Assembly (NCBI GenBank): GCA_000711775.1
Contig: ARYC01003719.1
Span: forward strand, 1 to 64,000
DNA: 64,000 nucleotides
From: Oxytricha trifallax
Taxonomy: Eukaryota; Ciliophora; Spirotrichea; Sporadotrichida; Oxytrichidae
Direction of reading: 5' to 3'
Shown here: positions 45,901-58,769 of the stretch, piece after piece
Position numbering within the stretch: position 1 is the first letter of the stretch
Layout: each line of letters opens with the position of its first letter
The notes under the pieces: generated by a model
Databases searched by the model: none
What the model saw: only the letters and a program-made list of their open reading frames with translations
What the model was told of the DNA's origin: nothing
Program-made: the position numbers and the translations under genes

Positions 45901-47520
45901 CTACTTTATGATTGCCACGTCATCTCTTTTCCAAATATGTCTAAGTCATTGATTGTTTAATTTTAGTGTTAAATAGTGATATGTTAAATTTCACTTGAGA
46001 TTACTCACTAATCATCATCAAAACTTCTTATCAAAAACTCGGGGTGAAATTTCATACCCCAAAGATTTAAATTCTTTAATTTGCCAAAAAATAAATTAGA
46101 ATATATTTATAATTTCTTCAATTTTCTATCCAACTGTATTAAGCAACTTTATCAAAAATATAGATTTCAAGGTTTACAACTACATTTGTCTCATTACTCA
46201 TAATAAGCTATTAATAAAATTAGTAATCATTGTAATTTTCATTGAATTATTCGAAAAATTATCATGAAATTATAGTTTACGGATGTTTAAGTAAATAAAA
46301 TTTGCTCCTAAATGATGATAAAAATTTGAAAATTTGAAAACAAATACATATTTTTATAAATGGGCAAGAAAACTTCGTGAGAATTAGGAAGCTTCCCCCT
46401 AAATTAGTATAACAATTAGGGGTTATGAAACTTCACTTCCAAAAGTTCAATAAAACATCTTTACTAGTTTAAGGGTTTTAGATGGATAAGCCATTTTAAT
46501 CCCAAATATTTATATTAATTGTATATTTTAGATATTTGTTTATAAATTTTCTCAATTATTTTTTTTAACGGTTATTATTTTTATGGTAGTATTGGTAATA
46601 ATTTAACTATAAGAAAGATTTTTAAAAATGAGAAATAATTAATATTAAAGAATGGTTTAAGAAGTTATTAATTTGGAGTGTAAATTATATAAATATAAAA
46701 TCGCTTTTATTTTTAAGCTAATCCTTAAAATTTAAAAAGGTTGCCACTTTTTTTACTTAATACATACAACTGAGGGATTAGGAGAAGACCTGAGCTTCTC
46801 TTATTTTCGACTCAGTTAATATTAAAATTAGTATTAAATAATTCTAGACGCTAAAAATAATATAAATATATATTCGCTAGCCTATGATTAGTTATAATAT
46901 AGTATCTCTTCAAGATTCATCATGATAAGATAATCTTTCACTACTTTCTTTTATAATTCTTCATAAATATGCCATTTTCAAAGAAATTTCCAAAAGGATT
47001 TAAAACATCATTTTTTAATTTTATATTATTTTTAACCACTGATAAATATGCAAAATTAATAAAAAAGTAACTTGTAAAATATATTGCGGTTAATTCGTAT
47101 TGTATTGTATTATATTGAATTAATATAACACGAAAATTTGGGAACGTAAGAAATATAAAAACATTCAATTATTATTAGTAATTACAACTGCCATTGATTT
47201 GTGAAGCTTTTAATCGTAATTTTAATTCTAGTTCAATCTACTTTAGAAGTAGTTTAATATTAAAAGTTGTGATTTTATTTAAAAGAGTGGAAAATCTTTT
47301 TTGGATAATTAGTACATTAATTGACGATTTTATCACTAAATTAATTGTAATTTTGCTAACTTTAAAACTGTACCAATCTAAAACAATACAATTTTATTTG
47401 GGAGGTTTATATTTATAAAAGATAGCAAGGTACCAATGATACAAATAAAATGTTTACTTTTTTATATAGCATATACGATATATAGAGTAGTACATTTAAC
47501 TATTTGGCTACTTTTTAGAT
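45901..47520. other. AT-rich region without supported genes
   Basis: AT-rich DNA. Short standard-code frames (46941-47168, 47194-47418) have random AT composition. Nothing is supported. Confidence 0.4.
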
Positions 47521-47526
47521 GCAAGA

Positions 47527-47835
47527 TCATTCTGGTTCTTCATCTTCCAAATCGATTGTCTTCTCTGCAGTATCTTCAGCATTAAGAGAGTAGAGGAATC
47601 AGCGATTATTGCTTCTTGCTTTCTCACAGCAATCACCTATTCGTCTTGCAATTGCTTCCCATATTTCTTTGCAATTTGAATTGATGTATAAGGGAATGTC
47701 TTTATTTTAGCAGTGCTCACCTCTTTTATCAACAGATTCACAAAAATAATTTTCGTGAAGAAAGCATCTCTTTTAGCACTCTCAATCTATACCGAAACGG
47801 AATGGCATTTGAAGTGATCACAACCTAGCAGCTTA
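47527..47835 (-). CDS. Partial minus-strand gene, lysine-rich then acidic C-terminus
   Basis: Reads from about 47835: SAKRDAFFTKIIFVNLLIKE, then SIQIAKKYGKQLQDEQVIAV, and, after a one-base frame change near 47600, NAEDTAEKTIDLEDEEPE before TGA at 47529-47527. The frame change could be a small IES or intron. The N-terminal segment is not found upstream. Not recognised; helical, probably soluble. Confidence 0.45.
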
Positions 47836-47839
47836 AACG

Positions 47840-49055
47840 GCTAAACTCCATTATTTTACATATTTAATTATTAAAAATGATATTTATTGCTACCAGGTAA
47901 TTGCCTAATAGTTAATGCACCACTTATTATCTCGTATTTTCTATATAAAAAACAACAACATTTTTTTGGTATAATTGGTACATCGGTACCTTTATAAAAT
48001 ATAAGCTCTCACATTTGTTGCAGTGGTAATTACTAAAATAATTGAATGTTTTTGTATTCTTTTCTTAATAATTTTTGAATTTTATTAATATTATCAAAAT
48101 CTATATATTTTATTAAATTTGATGAAATAAAAATAATTCAATCTATTATAATATACTTTAATTTAATCAAACTTTTCATATTGGCAAATAATAATCGAAA
48201 AGTACTTGTTTTAATCATTTCTTTGAAGAAAAAAAATTAATTATTATTAGTGAATTTATATCTACCAATAATTGTGAATATTTGGCAATCATATGATATG
48301 GTATAACCTGAAATAATTTTTTTTTCTTTTTAAACTGTGATTATTGCCTAGTAATAGTTAAGTAAGTTGACTTTCAATTCTCTGATAAACCCAAAAGGCT
48401 TCAAAATTGATTTTATCTAAAGCATGTCTCTACTTCTAATAATTAAAGTAAAAATCCTTATAAAATTAATTTTATTATTTTTGTAACATTTGCTATTTCC
48501 CAGAAATTTTTACTAATATTTATATTTATAGGTTACAATTTATAATAATATATTTTTATAATCAGCTGATTATTAACGAAGCCATGTTTTACAATCCGTA
48601 ACTAAAATATTTAAACACATCTTCAATTTACTTAAGTATTTATTATTAACTCAAATATCTAGGTTAAATTAATTGTAAAAAGAAGAAATCGAAGGGATTT
48701 ATTTCAGATAAATTAATGAAAAATACAGATACTCTTTCCTATTATTTCTTTAATAACTACCAATTGTTTTAAAATTACTTGCAATTTAAATATCTCTATA
48801 TTATATTATTTGATATTATTTCATTGTATTTTTTCTCAATTTTTAATAGTTATTTTACTTCTTATATTAAAGAAACTCTAAAGGATTTATCAATATTTTT
48901 TATATTAATTTAAAAAAGAACATGAATGAATCTTCATGAATAAAATGACAACTTCTAATAATAAAATATAAGTAAAGATTTGAAAGTATTTAGATAAATC
49001 AAATAATGATGATTGAGATGCATAACTTCTCTGGAATTTCAGTAGCAAACCTCTT
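47840..49055. other. AT-rich spacer
   Basis: No coding island seen. Copies of GGTACC-containing short motifs at about 47428 and 47985 are probably chance. Confidence 0.4.
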
Positions 49056-49057
49056 TT

Positions 49058-49264
49058 TCAATGTTATGAGTAACCTAGATGTTTTGCCAATCTTCCATCA
49101 AAATTTTAAACTTTAAATAAGTTGGGAGTGAAGAACTTTTTCATTGGTCTCCTTGAAACTGTATTATTTTAGCGCTAGAAGAGATAGAGTATCTCTGCTA
49201 AAGGAAAAAAGAAGTAAGGATTAAAATCAATGAATTTTGGATTTAGGAGCAGCAAATGCTTTCA
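49058..49264 (-). CDS. Short minus-strand coding fragment, unknown
   Basis: Reads KHLLLLNPKFIDFNPYFFF, then LYLFQRQNNTVSRRPMKKFF and NLFKVQNFDGRLAKHLGY, to TGA at 49060-49058. It lies just outside the 6-kb inverted-repeat block. Family not recognised. Confidence 0.4.
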
Positions 49265-49380
49265 TTCATTTATAGGACGCTCACAAATATAACTTTATAC
49301 CAAACCAGACACTGCTATATATCTTTGAAATAGAAGTAAATTTAACTGAAAGTGACAAATAGTTCTAAATATTTATAAAT

Positions 49381-49677
49381 TACATTTAAAATGGTGAATT
49401 TTAAAAATAAGAATACAAAACTAATCATTTAAATAAGTAACTGCCGCTAATTAGAATAGCTTTGAGATCAAATTATATCCCTAATTACTTAACTTCCTTT
49501 TATTTAAATTAATATTATGTGATTATTTATTTCTAATTCCAACTGTGATTAATTAATTTGAAGTGAGTTAATATTTAATATTATTTATTTCTAAAATTCA
49601 ATTCTTATCTATTGCAGTGGCCACCACTAAAAGATATCTTCACTGTGTCTTCAGGATATCTTCAGGATATCTTCTTC
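49381..49677. repeat. Left arm of the 6-kb inverted repeat
   Basis: Pairs with 55150-55434. Contains GCAGTGGCCACC near its inner side, which pairs with GGTGGCCACTGC of the other arm. Confidence 0.85.
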
Positions 49678-52600
49678 AATATTATTTACAAAGAATAGGG
49701 CACTAAAAGAGAATATTATTGATGTCATAATTTCTCTTAATTAGTTTATTACTGGATTCTTATAAGGTTATACATTCCATTGAACTCTTAAAAAGATGCC
49801 TAAAGTTAGAAGACTTATTAAAGCTTTAAAAATATTTGGGTATAGATTAGGAAACACATTAACATAATTTAAAAAACATTTTTCTTAAAATTTTTGCAAA
49901 TTCATAGTAGCAGTACTTTTTCTTGAGGCCTTAGTACATCATTTTATTTTTCTCAAAGAATATAGGATTATCTAGTATTTGCTAGTTTCTTTTACAATAA
50001 ACGAATCTCATAATTGGAATGCCAATTACCCATAAAATAAAGCCTCAAATTTCTATTCCCAAACTCCAAGTCAAATAAGGTCCATCTCAGCATTTTATTT
50101 TTAAGTCAGTTAAAGGCAATACTCTTCCTTATCTAACTCCATATAAAAGAATAATTTCGAAGTTATTCTAGTTATTATTGAATGGACTGCAAAAAGAAGG
50201 ACTGTGAATGATACTAATGAGCTGTTTTTTAAAATAGTAGAAATGATGTTCCAAAGATCAACTTCTTAGGAAAAAAAAACATTGTAAATATGATACACAG
50301 AGCAAAAGAAAGTACTACTATAACAAGCACTTTAAATTAATAAGTTCAGCTAAAATCCTGTTTCTTGCAAAAAGCAATCAAATGAAAAATAAAACTCTCA
50401 GCTGTTTCTCCCATTGCTGAGTAGATACCAATGAATTTCTATATATATATTTACAGGCCAATTTTAATTAAAAGATGAGGCTGAAGTCATAATATGGAAA
50501 TAGTTAACCCACAAGAGTAATTTGAATCAATTACTAAGCCAAAAATACATCTTAAATGTAAAGTAAATTAGAAGACTTTGATGGGTAGAGACCACATTCA
50601 TGATTTCCAATTCTTGTAAACAACAAATGATCTTCAAGAATGCAGGAATAACATAAAATGCCATCATATCCATAATTTAAAGCTAGTTTGACTCCATAAG
50701 GATATCCTGAAAAAATATAACAATAAGGTACATAGTTATCTAATGAATAGTTAACCCCAATCATTTAGGTCTATATTTAATATATGTGAAAGCTCCACCC
50801 TTAATTACAGTTATATTTCCAATGTATACATCCTTAGTCATATTCTGCTAGCACAGTTATGCTATAAAAAAGATCATATAATATTAAACCTTATAATTGG
50901 ATCATTCAAATAGTATTACACCACTCTTTTTAGCTCTGTTATATGTAAGATAGAACTAGTCGAAGAGTAATTATAATTACTGATAAAGATAGCTCCTACT
51001 GAATACTTACTAAAACAGTTAGTGAGATTTGATCTTAACGATATTAAATTAGATTATTATACTATTAAAGCACTGTTTTAAAATAGTGAATCGCTTTCTT
51101 AAAAAACGAATAAATTGAAATAAGAAGGTTTATTAAAATTAAATGCAAAATATTTACAGTTATATCATCTGTAAGAAGTCTTGAATAGTCTTAATTCACT
51201 GTCTTCTTCCTCAATTAGTTCTTGATCATCAACTTCTGTAGTCATTGAAACTTCGAAGGATATTCACATTAGGACACTGATCTTTCCGACGTCAAAAATA
51301 TCTAAGCTACTGATGTTGAAGCTGCAACCTCGTCCACTTTTTTGTTTAATACTGCCTTGCTGGAGATGCTGTGGGCTTAGAGGTTCCATATTGTTTTGCC
51401 GAGATTTTTCAATTTGTGATGTTTAATATATGAAATTAACACAGTCTTAATAAAATATATTAGTTTTGAATTAATTAAGACTTATCAGATTACTTTTCTT
51501 TATAACTTAAACCTATTAGTAGAAATTTTAATTTTAATTTTTATCATTAAAACTTAAAATGCTTAAATTTGTTAATTTCATATATTAAACATCACAAATT
51601 GAAAAATCTCGGCAAAACAATATGGAACCTCTAAGCCCACAGCATCTCCAGCAAGGCAGTATTAAACAAAAAAGTGGACGAGGTTGCAGCTTCAACATCA
51701 GTAGCTTAGATATTTTTGACGTCGGAAAGATCAGTGTCCTAATGTGAATATCCTTCGAAGTTTCAATGACTACAGAAGTTGATGATCAAGAACTAATTGA
51801 GGAAGAAGACAGTGAATTAAGACTATTCAAGACTTCTTACAGATGATATAACTGTAAATATTTTGCATTTAATTTTAATAAACCTTCTTATTTCAATTTA
51901 TTCGTTTTATATAATCATTTCTTTGACAACTTATTTCAGATGAAGTTAAGCTAATTGAAGATTTCTAAATATCAAAATAATTTTTACTAATTTCTTAGAT
52001 TATAGTGTTTTATATTGTATCTCTTTTGCATCTTGTAAACTATATCAAACCAACTGATGATGAAAATAGTGTTGTCAATTGTTAAATTTACAGAATCCAA
52101 TTTATTATCTGATCGGTTGAGCTGAAATAAGTTAGATTTGTTATGTTACAGAAAGTTATATTTATGTTAGAATTTGTAAAATCAAAGCACTTAAGAAGTA
52201 TAATGTTCAAATTTTGTGAAGTTTATTGAAATATTCGAGTTTAGATTAGTTTCTATAATTGATTGTTTATGCATAGAATCTCTTAATTGATAATGCAGTT
52301 GGAGAAGAAAATATTCTAAAATTGTATTTAACTCTGGAACTAACTTAAGAATGATTCATCCTCCTTTTAGAATGTTAATTTTAAAATTTAATATCTTGAA
52401 TAGTCAACATGACTGTGTATGATATGAGAAAATTAAGTTAGTCTTGTGCTCTAGAGTTAACTATTAGTAATTAAGATTTGTTTAGAGATATTTGATATTT
52501 CAAATCATCCTAAACAGTAACTGCACTCGCAAATTAAATAAACATTTTCTGAAGTGAAGTTAGTAAATGAGGTGTAATTTTCAAAAACACAATAACCTAA

Positions 52601-55144
52601 TCTGTAATCCATTAAATATTCATGATTTGATTGTTTATGAAAGTACAGTTTTCAAACTTAAAGGGAAGTCATATGAGTCAAGTATGTTTAAACAGTCACC
52701 TTTAAAGCTTTTTTATTTTAGATTATAGAATTTTACACTGTTATTCTGCATAAATTTTAAACAGCTGCTATTATTCCAAATAAAGCAAGATTTTCAATCA
52801 TTATTGAAAAGTCTATCAGTAATGAACTTCCTTAGTGAACAAAAACACTTCATCATCTTTTGTAAACTTATATGAAAAATTAGATTTATAGATCTAAACT
52901 TCAACATTTTGATAATCAGCAAACAGTACACTACGTCTTAATTTTGACAAGATTATATTAAAAATTTTATCTCTAATGAATTATCTTGAGTTGTTTTTAA
53001 TATGATAAGTGACATAGTTATTGGGAAATCGTTAGCAACTTTTCAATTATTAATTTCAAAATTTAGAGGTAAATTTGTCATTTTACATCACCAGGTTAAA
53101 TATGAATTATACCAAAAATCTTTCCGTTAATAAAAGCTCTCTATTATTATAGGATATTTTTTGTTTTGTGTTACTCTAACTAAGGCACCTCCAGATGTGA
53201 AAATGTTAGAATGTGCTCTAGCTTATAATAATTTGTGATTTTTGCCAATGTTTATGAATTAATTTATTTCTATGATTGCTTATTCTCCTGTGATATTGTT
53301 GTTCATTATGTTCAAATTGATTAAGTATATCACATAAAATTGGTTCAAGTTTTATATGCCAAGATTTTAAATCCACCAAATTGAAAGAAGGTAACCTGAA
53401 AATTTTTTATTGTGACATTTTTGAAGTTTGAATTCTCAATTCGATTGCTCATTTCACAAAGTTCATCATATCGAATTATTTGTGAGTCAACCTTAATATC
53501 TGTCTTAAAGATTACTCCATCAAATGTTGTATTTTCCATTGAAAAAATTCAATTCTTTAAACTTCTTATATAACTTGTTTATGAATTCATTCCTATAGAT
53601 TTGCATTTAATGACTATGTAAATTCTTACTTTCATTTGAAACATTTCGAATTAGTAATAAAAATTTCGTTAGAGATTGATCTTATTGAATCACTAAAAGG
53701 CTTACTTTGATTAGAGTAAATATTTTTCTCTGAAAAGATCAAAATTTTAAAAACTTAAGTTCCAGTTCTTGGAATACTTGCACTTTTAATGAAGCAATAT
53801 TCATTTGTACTATTTGATTCTAGAGAGAAGAATTATTTAAAAAATGACAAATAAAAAAGAGATTAGTTAAAGAGAAACATTAATATTATTTGTACTTACG
53901 ACTACTGTTAATTATTTTAATGTTTTCAATTCTCCAGTTTTTGTGTATTTCAATTATTATTACAGCTCTTTGCCTCTGTATTGCAGTTTATAAACAACAC
54001 ATCTTAAAGATAAAGAATGTTTGCTTGACTTCCAATAAATTAAACCTAATATGTTTAGAGAGGGCCTGTAGTGACATTTTTCTAAGTATAATTTGCTATT
54101 GTAATATTTTAGCTTCCACTACTAAATATCATAAATGAAATGAAAGAATTAGCATTTTCAGCCATAGTTTTTAAAAAGCAAACATTTCTTCTTTATTCAG
54201 ATTAGATTTCTAAGTGCATGCATACGAATACTAAAGACCCAGATCACTAATTTGAGTATCAGATGTGATGTATATATTTCTGAAAATCATGGTTTTAAAT
54301 AAGTTATTACTGGGACAGCGGCGCAGACTTATGGGGTGTCGACTACTAACTATTAAAATTTCCATCTCTTTTCAAGAATAAGATCTGAAAGTTTAATTTT
54401 AGACTGTTATATTATTAAGTGACACTCTTTAAAAATTAGGAAGCTATACTGTGAGTTTTCTACCTCCTTTTACCACTATGTTATCAATTTAGATATCTCC
54501 CTTGTATGTGATATTAATTAAACAATACTATCATATTGCAAAATTATACCCTCATTCATCTAGTCAGTTATTGATGTTGAATTATCCATTCCCAAGCTTA
54601 GAGGACTCACTGATCTCAGCACTTTTCCTTAGAGATGGAAGGCCACTTTCTATAGAAATTTTAAAAGAAAAAGAGATTAATTCACTTTAAATTCAAAAAG
54701 TCTATGCTAAATATCCCACAAATATATTAATATTTTGTTTTCATTTTTATTTCATAATCATCTAAATATACTAATAAGTAAAAAGGAAATATTACTTAAA
54801 AAGGATGAGATTAACGAATGAAACTAGCTTCTTATTATTAAGTTATTAAGAATTCTATTCTAACTTATGAAAGTCAGTTCATTCTCAGTTAAATTTCCAA
54901 CACTTAGCCTCTTTACAGTGTTGAAAGTTTCATTTATTGTGTAGAATTTTGTGGATTTCGGGATTATACAATTCATCAGCTTTAAGGTATATATTAATTT
55001 CAGATCCAAGCTAATTTTTATCATGTATTTATATGATCTAATCATTTGCCTATCTAACAGTAAGTCTTTGAATTTAGGATTAGTAGCGATTGAAATAGAG
55101 TATTTACATAAGTAGCAGTGTTTTGCCTTTTTAGTACTCAACAT
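49676..55144 (-). CDS. Interrupted surface-protein gene: beta-helix-like region, Cys-rich region, membrane helices
   Basis: The first frame starts ATG 55144, six bases inside the right arm, with AKHCYLCKYSISIATNPKF; the last ends TGA 49678-49676 at the left arm (ILFQCPILCKQY). In between, minus-strand islands read like a parallel beta-helix protein (IEIHKNWRIENIKIINSSRK near 53920; IENSNFKNVTIKNFQV near 53420; FENCTFINNQIMN near 52640). A Cys-rich stretch (50840-50550: CIHWKYNCNQGWSF, then YCYIFSGYPYGVK, GILCYSCILEDHLL, NHECGLYPSK) follows, and then membrane-like segments (TVLLFAVHSIITRITSKLFF at about 50190). This order is common in ciliate surface proteins. Gaps probably hold IESs; pointers not resolved. 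The gene filling the block exactly suggests the block moves or is removed as a unit. Confidence 0.5.
51102..51440. repeat. Left arm of a 339-bp inverted repeat
   Basis: Pairs with 51571-51909, apparently without mismatch where I compared, around a 130-bp AT-rich loop (51441-51570). Near-identity implies recent origin or gene conversion. Confidence 0.9.
51571..51909. repeat. Right arm of the 339-bp inverted repeat, with a short coding-like stretch
   Basis: On the plus strand: ATG 51622 opens MEPLSPQHLQQGSIKQKSGR and runs 41 codons to TGA 51745; a second frame (ATG 51766) reads SMTTEVDDQELIEEEDSELR to TGA 51844. The two could be exons of one small acidic protein. The mirror copy is on the minus strand of the left arm. 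It interrupts the surface-protein gene, so it is probably a separate insertion. Not recognised. Confidence 0.55.
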
Positions 55145-55149
55145 TTTTT

Positions 55150-55434
55150 AAGAAGATATCCTGAAGATACAGTAAAGATATCTTTTAGCGGTGGCCACTG
55201 CAATAGATAAGAATTGAATTCAAGAAATAAATAATATTAAATATTAACTCACTTCAAATTAATTAATCACAGTTGGAATTAGTAATAAATAATCACATAA
55301 TGTTAATTTAAATAAAAGGAAGTTAGTAATTAGGGATATAATTTGATCTCAAAGCTATTCTAATTAGTGGCAGTTACTTATTTAAATGATTAGTTTTGTA
55401 TTCTTATTTTTAAAAATTCACCATTTTTAATGTA
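55150..55434. repeat. Right arm of the 6-kb inverted repeat
   Basis: Inverted match to 49381-49677, ending TGTA at 55434. Confidence 0.85.
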
Positions 55435-58105
55435 TTTTATTAATTATTCATGAATTTAGTAAAAGAGATTACAAAATTTATAACATCAATTAATATGAAC
55501 TTTGTTGTAGGGCAAGATTTAAGAGAAGAAATTTAGTTTTAAAAACAATAAGTAAAGTAAATATAGAAAAGAAAATCTAAAGACTCATAGTGCATGTAGA
55601 CATATTTATTTATTCCAAGTAGATTTATGAGCAAAAATTACCATTTGGAGCTAAAACTATAGTATTATAATTGCTGACATCTTTGCAGCACTTTTATGAT
55701 GTCTATAACATCAATCTTTAAGTAATGAATCATATGATAAAGCAGTAACTTTTAGAGTTATTTATTTAGAGGCCCAAATGTACCTCAAATCCATTAGGTT
55801 AAAGGAGAAATTTTAAGATATAAAAAAATTAAATTTTTACATTTCATTCTATAATTTTATTTTAGTTTATGGGAAATGGCAAGTTATCAGCAGATATATA
55901 ATTACTCAATATATAAAATGTCTAGGATGATAGTAAGGACTAGATTTTATTATTTTCATAAAATTATCTCTGTCATTTTTAACTCTATCATTATTAATAC
56001 ATTACCTGCTTCCTATTAAATATTGCATAGTTAAATTTCTTAATCAAAATAATAATGTTCTTATTACTCTTTATTTAAATAAGAGCATTGATCAAAACAA
56101 TTTATAAATGATTTAATTGAAAGGCATTTTTTGCATGCAAGAGATCTAATTTCATATGAAATTATTTTACTTTAATATTGAATTTTTAATTTCAGTTACT
56201 ATCTTCATATCGCGAATAATTTTCTTTTGTAAATTATTTTTTTATGAAATAAAGCAAATAGGTGAATATTAAAAAACTTGGGATGAAATCTTTTAGCTCT
56301 TAAGTTTATAAAAAAGCTTCATGTTATTTTATAGATTAACTAAATTTATAAAAATAATATGCTAAATTAGCTCTTAACTATGCTAATTTCATTGATTTAC
56401 ATTTAGTGCTTTTTGAAAATTAGAAAATAAATTTTTTATTTAAAATTATAATATTTTATTATATTTTATTTTACTTTTTTCATACTAAATTATATGATAA
56501 ATAATATTAATTTTTCATTTTGGTGATAATTACTTATATTTATACTTAATTTTAATGTTGCAGTTTAATTTATGCTTTTTATTTTATGGGATTTAATTAA
56601 TGTTCATAGTTTACTTTATTATATTATCCTTGGGGCAGTTTCCAACTTATCTAAAAGTTGGTTTAAATAATTATAAATGAAAATATTATTAATTTTATTA
56701 GGTAGAGTCTGACTTAAATTTATTGTGTTTAAGGAATGTTGATAAATTTAAAATTGGGCTATGAATTTATAAATTATATTTTTTAATGTGAAAAAGTAGA
56801 AGCGATTCCTTTAATTAGTTCTGATTAATACAGGATAATTTATATATTTATATTATTTAAAGATAAAATTTTCAATTTCTGTTATAAATATTTATAACTT
56901 ATGAATTTGTAAATCTTAAATTCACAACCATTCAATCTTTAATAGTAGAATCTCAGGTTAAGAAAGTAATTATAATCCAAACCTTAGTTATAGTTTGATC
57001 CTATAGAAATATTGAATTATTTTCATTTGAAATATAGACGACAACAAACATTTTATTTGTATTTATTTAAATATTACGAATATTATAATTATTTTTATAA
57101 TTTGTATAAAATTATAATCTTGAATAGGTTATTGTAAAAAATATACTTTTTAAGAGTTAAAATATAAAAAAATATTTTTGTTAATTTAAACTATACAATA
57201 TATTAGTTCTTAAATCTGTAAATTAGCTTCTATAAATTATAAATTTACTAAATATGTATAATAAATTTACCTATTAATATATATATATTTAAATACTACT
57301 GTGAATGTCTTAATTAAAAATAAAAGAAAATCAAACTCTATTATAAAGAAAATCACATCGTAAATTTTTAATTTATTAAGATTCTTAATTTTTTATTTTG
57401 AAAAAAATCATATAAATTTTATATATAAAATTATGAAGACTTAGTAAATATAATTCATCTTTTTATTACATTTATCAAGTAAAAAAAACTTATAATTATT
57501 ATATTAAAATTATTGAAAAACATATAAATAATTAAACTTATAAATTAAATTTCATTTATTTTTACATAAAATGAATTAGATTGAACATAATATTTTGTAT
57601 TCCTAATTCCTTTCTTAAATCACAAATTATCCAATAGTTTATAAAAAAAATATAAAATTACAAAAATTACCTAAATTAATTTAAAATTTCCAAGTTCTAT
57701 TAAGTATATTTCAAATTTAAATAATAATTAAATAACATTTCGTGTTTAAATTCATCATACTTCATATTATTAAAACAAATCAATTTTTATATGCATGCAT
57801 AGTTAGCAAATTATTGTAATAAAGTATTTAAAAATTCTATCTTAAACATAGCTTCAATTATACTTATAATACAGTTCATGCAACTGCCAAGCTTTCCTAA
57901 TTGCTCAGCCTAAAATAATAATTTCTTTTTAGTTCTGTAACACATCTTTTTAAATGTGGAAGTATATAAAATACTCAAAGCGAGAGATGAGACATATGTT
58001 TTTAATAAATTTAATATATTGTTTAACTTGAAAGACTCCAATGCCAAAACTTCCAGTTAACTAATTACTTAATGGGTGGAAGCAATTTTCGATCCCTTCA
58101 AGCAT
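55435..58105. other. AT-rich region without visible genes
   Basis: About 2.7 kb of very AT-rich DNA with AT runs (57280-57292). No coding island, RNA gene or repeat supported. Confidence 0.5.
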
Positions 58106-58112
58106 TTTATTC

Positions 58113-58763
58113 ATGGTACACAACGATGCATTGAACTAAATTGTTGTATCTGCAAACACTAATAAATTAAAATGTTTTTATTTTGGATAGTCTTTAAAGA
58201 TATTACATTCATGGATTTATATATTAATTTTATTGTCTGACGTCACTTCTAGCAAATCGGATGGTAACATTGAAATTATTATTATGGTGAAAACTTCTAC
58301 ATAGAGGTCGAAGAGAACTACCTCACAATACTACAGACTTTACATGCTTATGATGTCATTTACTCAATCAGAAATGATCACAACAAAACTTGATTGTGGA
58401 AGTAGCTTCAAAAGGTATAGATTATATTGCTTGTTTGATATTGAAGTTTTCTCGAAAGAGGCTACTCAGTTAACACTAATAAGTATGATATAAAAATTTG
58501 TTCTCAGGACTTCACTTTACTCAATTTATAGGGACAGATCTCATTCTTAAAAATATTTATTTGGGATTTATATATTCTTCGTGTACATCTTGACTGCACC
58601 AACGAAGAAGCAAGATTACAAAAACTACAACATCATTAAAGTCTACTTATATGAAAAACTTAGGAATCAAAAATTAATTGCTAGACTACAAAATCAAGAA
58701 TTTCATGCCAGAATTTATCGTTAAATTTTACAATTACGATAGTCAAATAAATAAAAACTATGA
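58113..58763 (+). CDS. Open frame of 216 residues, unknown function
   Basis: ATG 58113 to TGA 58761-58763 in one frame with TAA/TAG as Gln. The middle is Ser/Thr/Lys-rich (VTSSKSDGNIEIIIMVK, then TSTQRSKRTTSQYYRLY), followed by a hydrophobic stretch (FGIYIFFVYILTAP) and a basic end (EKLRNQKLIARLQNQEF). In such AT-rich DNA open frames of this length can arise by chance because TGA is rare, but this region is GC-richer than its flanks. It may be one exon or segment of a larger gene. Confidence 0.4.
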
Positions 58764-58769
58764 AGAAAA

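Larger units (their letters stand above)
49381..55434 (-). mobile_element. 6-kb block bounded by long inverted repeats
   Basis: About 290 bp at 49381-49677 are repeated inverted at 55150-55434 with few differences. The shared outer edge reads TACATT(T)AAAATGGTGAA and the inner edge carries GATATCTT repeats; the left arm has a short triplication of CTTCAGGATAT (49646-49672). Both outer edges sit at TA. Inside is one interrupted minus-strand gene spanning arm to arm. It could be a DNA transposon with long TIRs and a captured gene, or a host locus flanked by an older element pair. I saw no transposase inside. Confidence 0.65.

Noticed and set aside
53890-54138. Plus-strand hydrophobic 82-codon frame
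   Set aside because: The minus strand here fits the beta-helix surface gene (RIENIKIINSS); the plus frame has the composition of a shadow.
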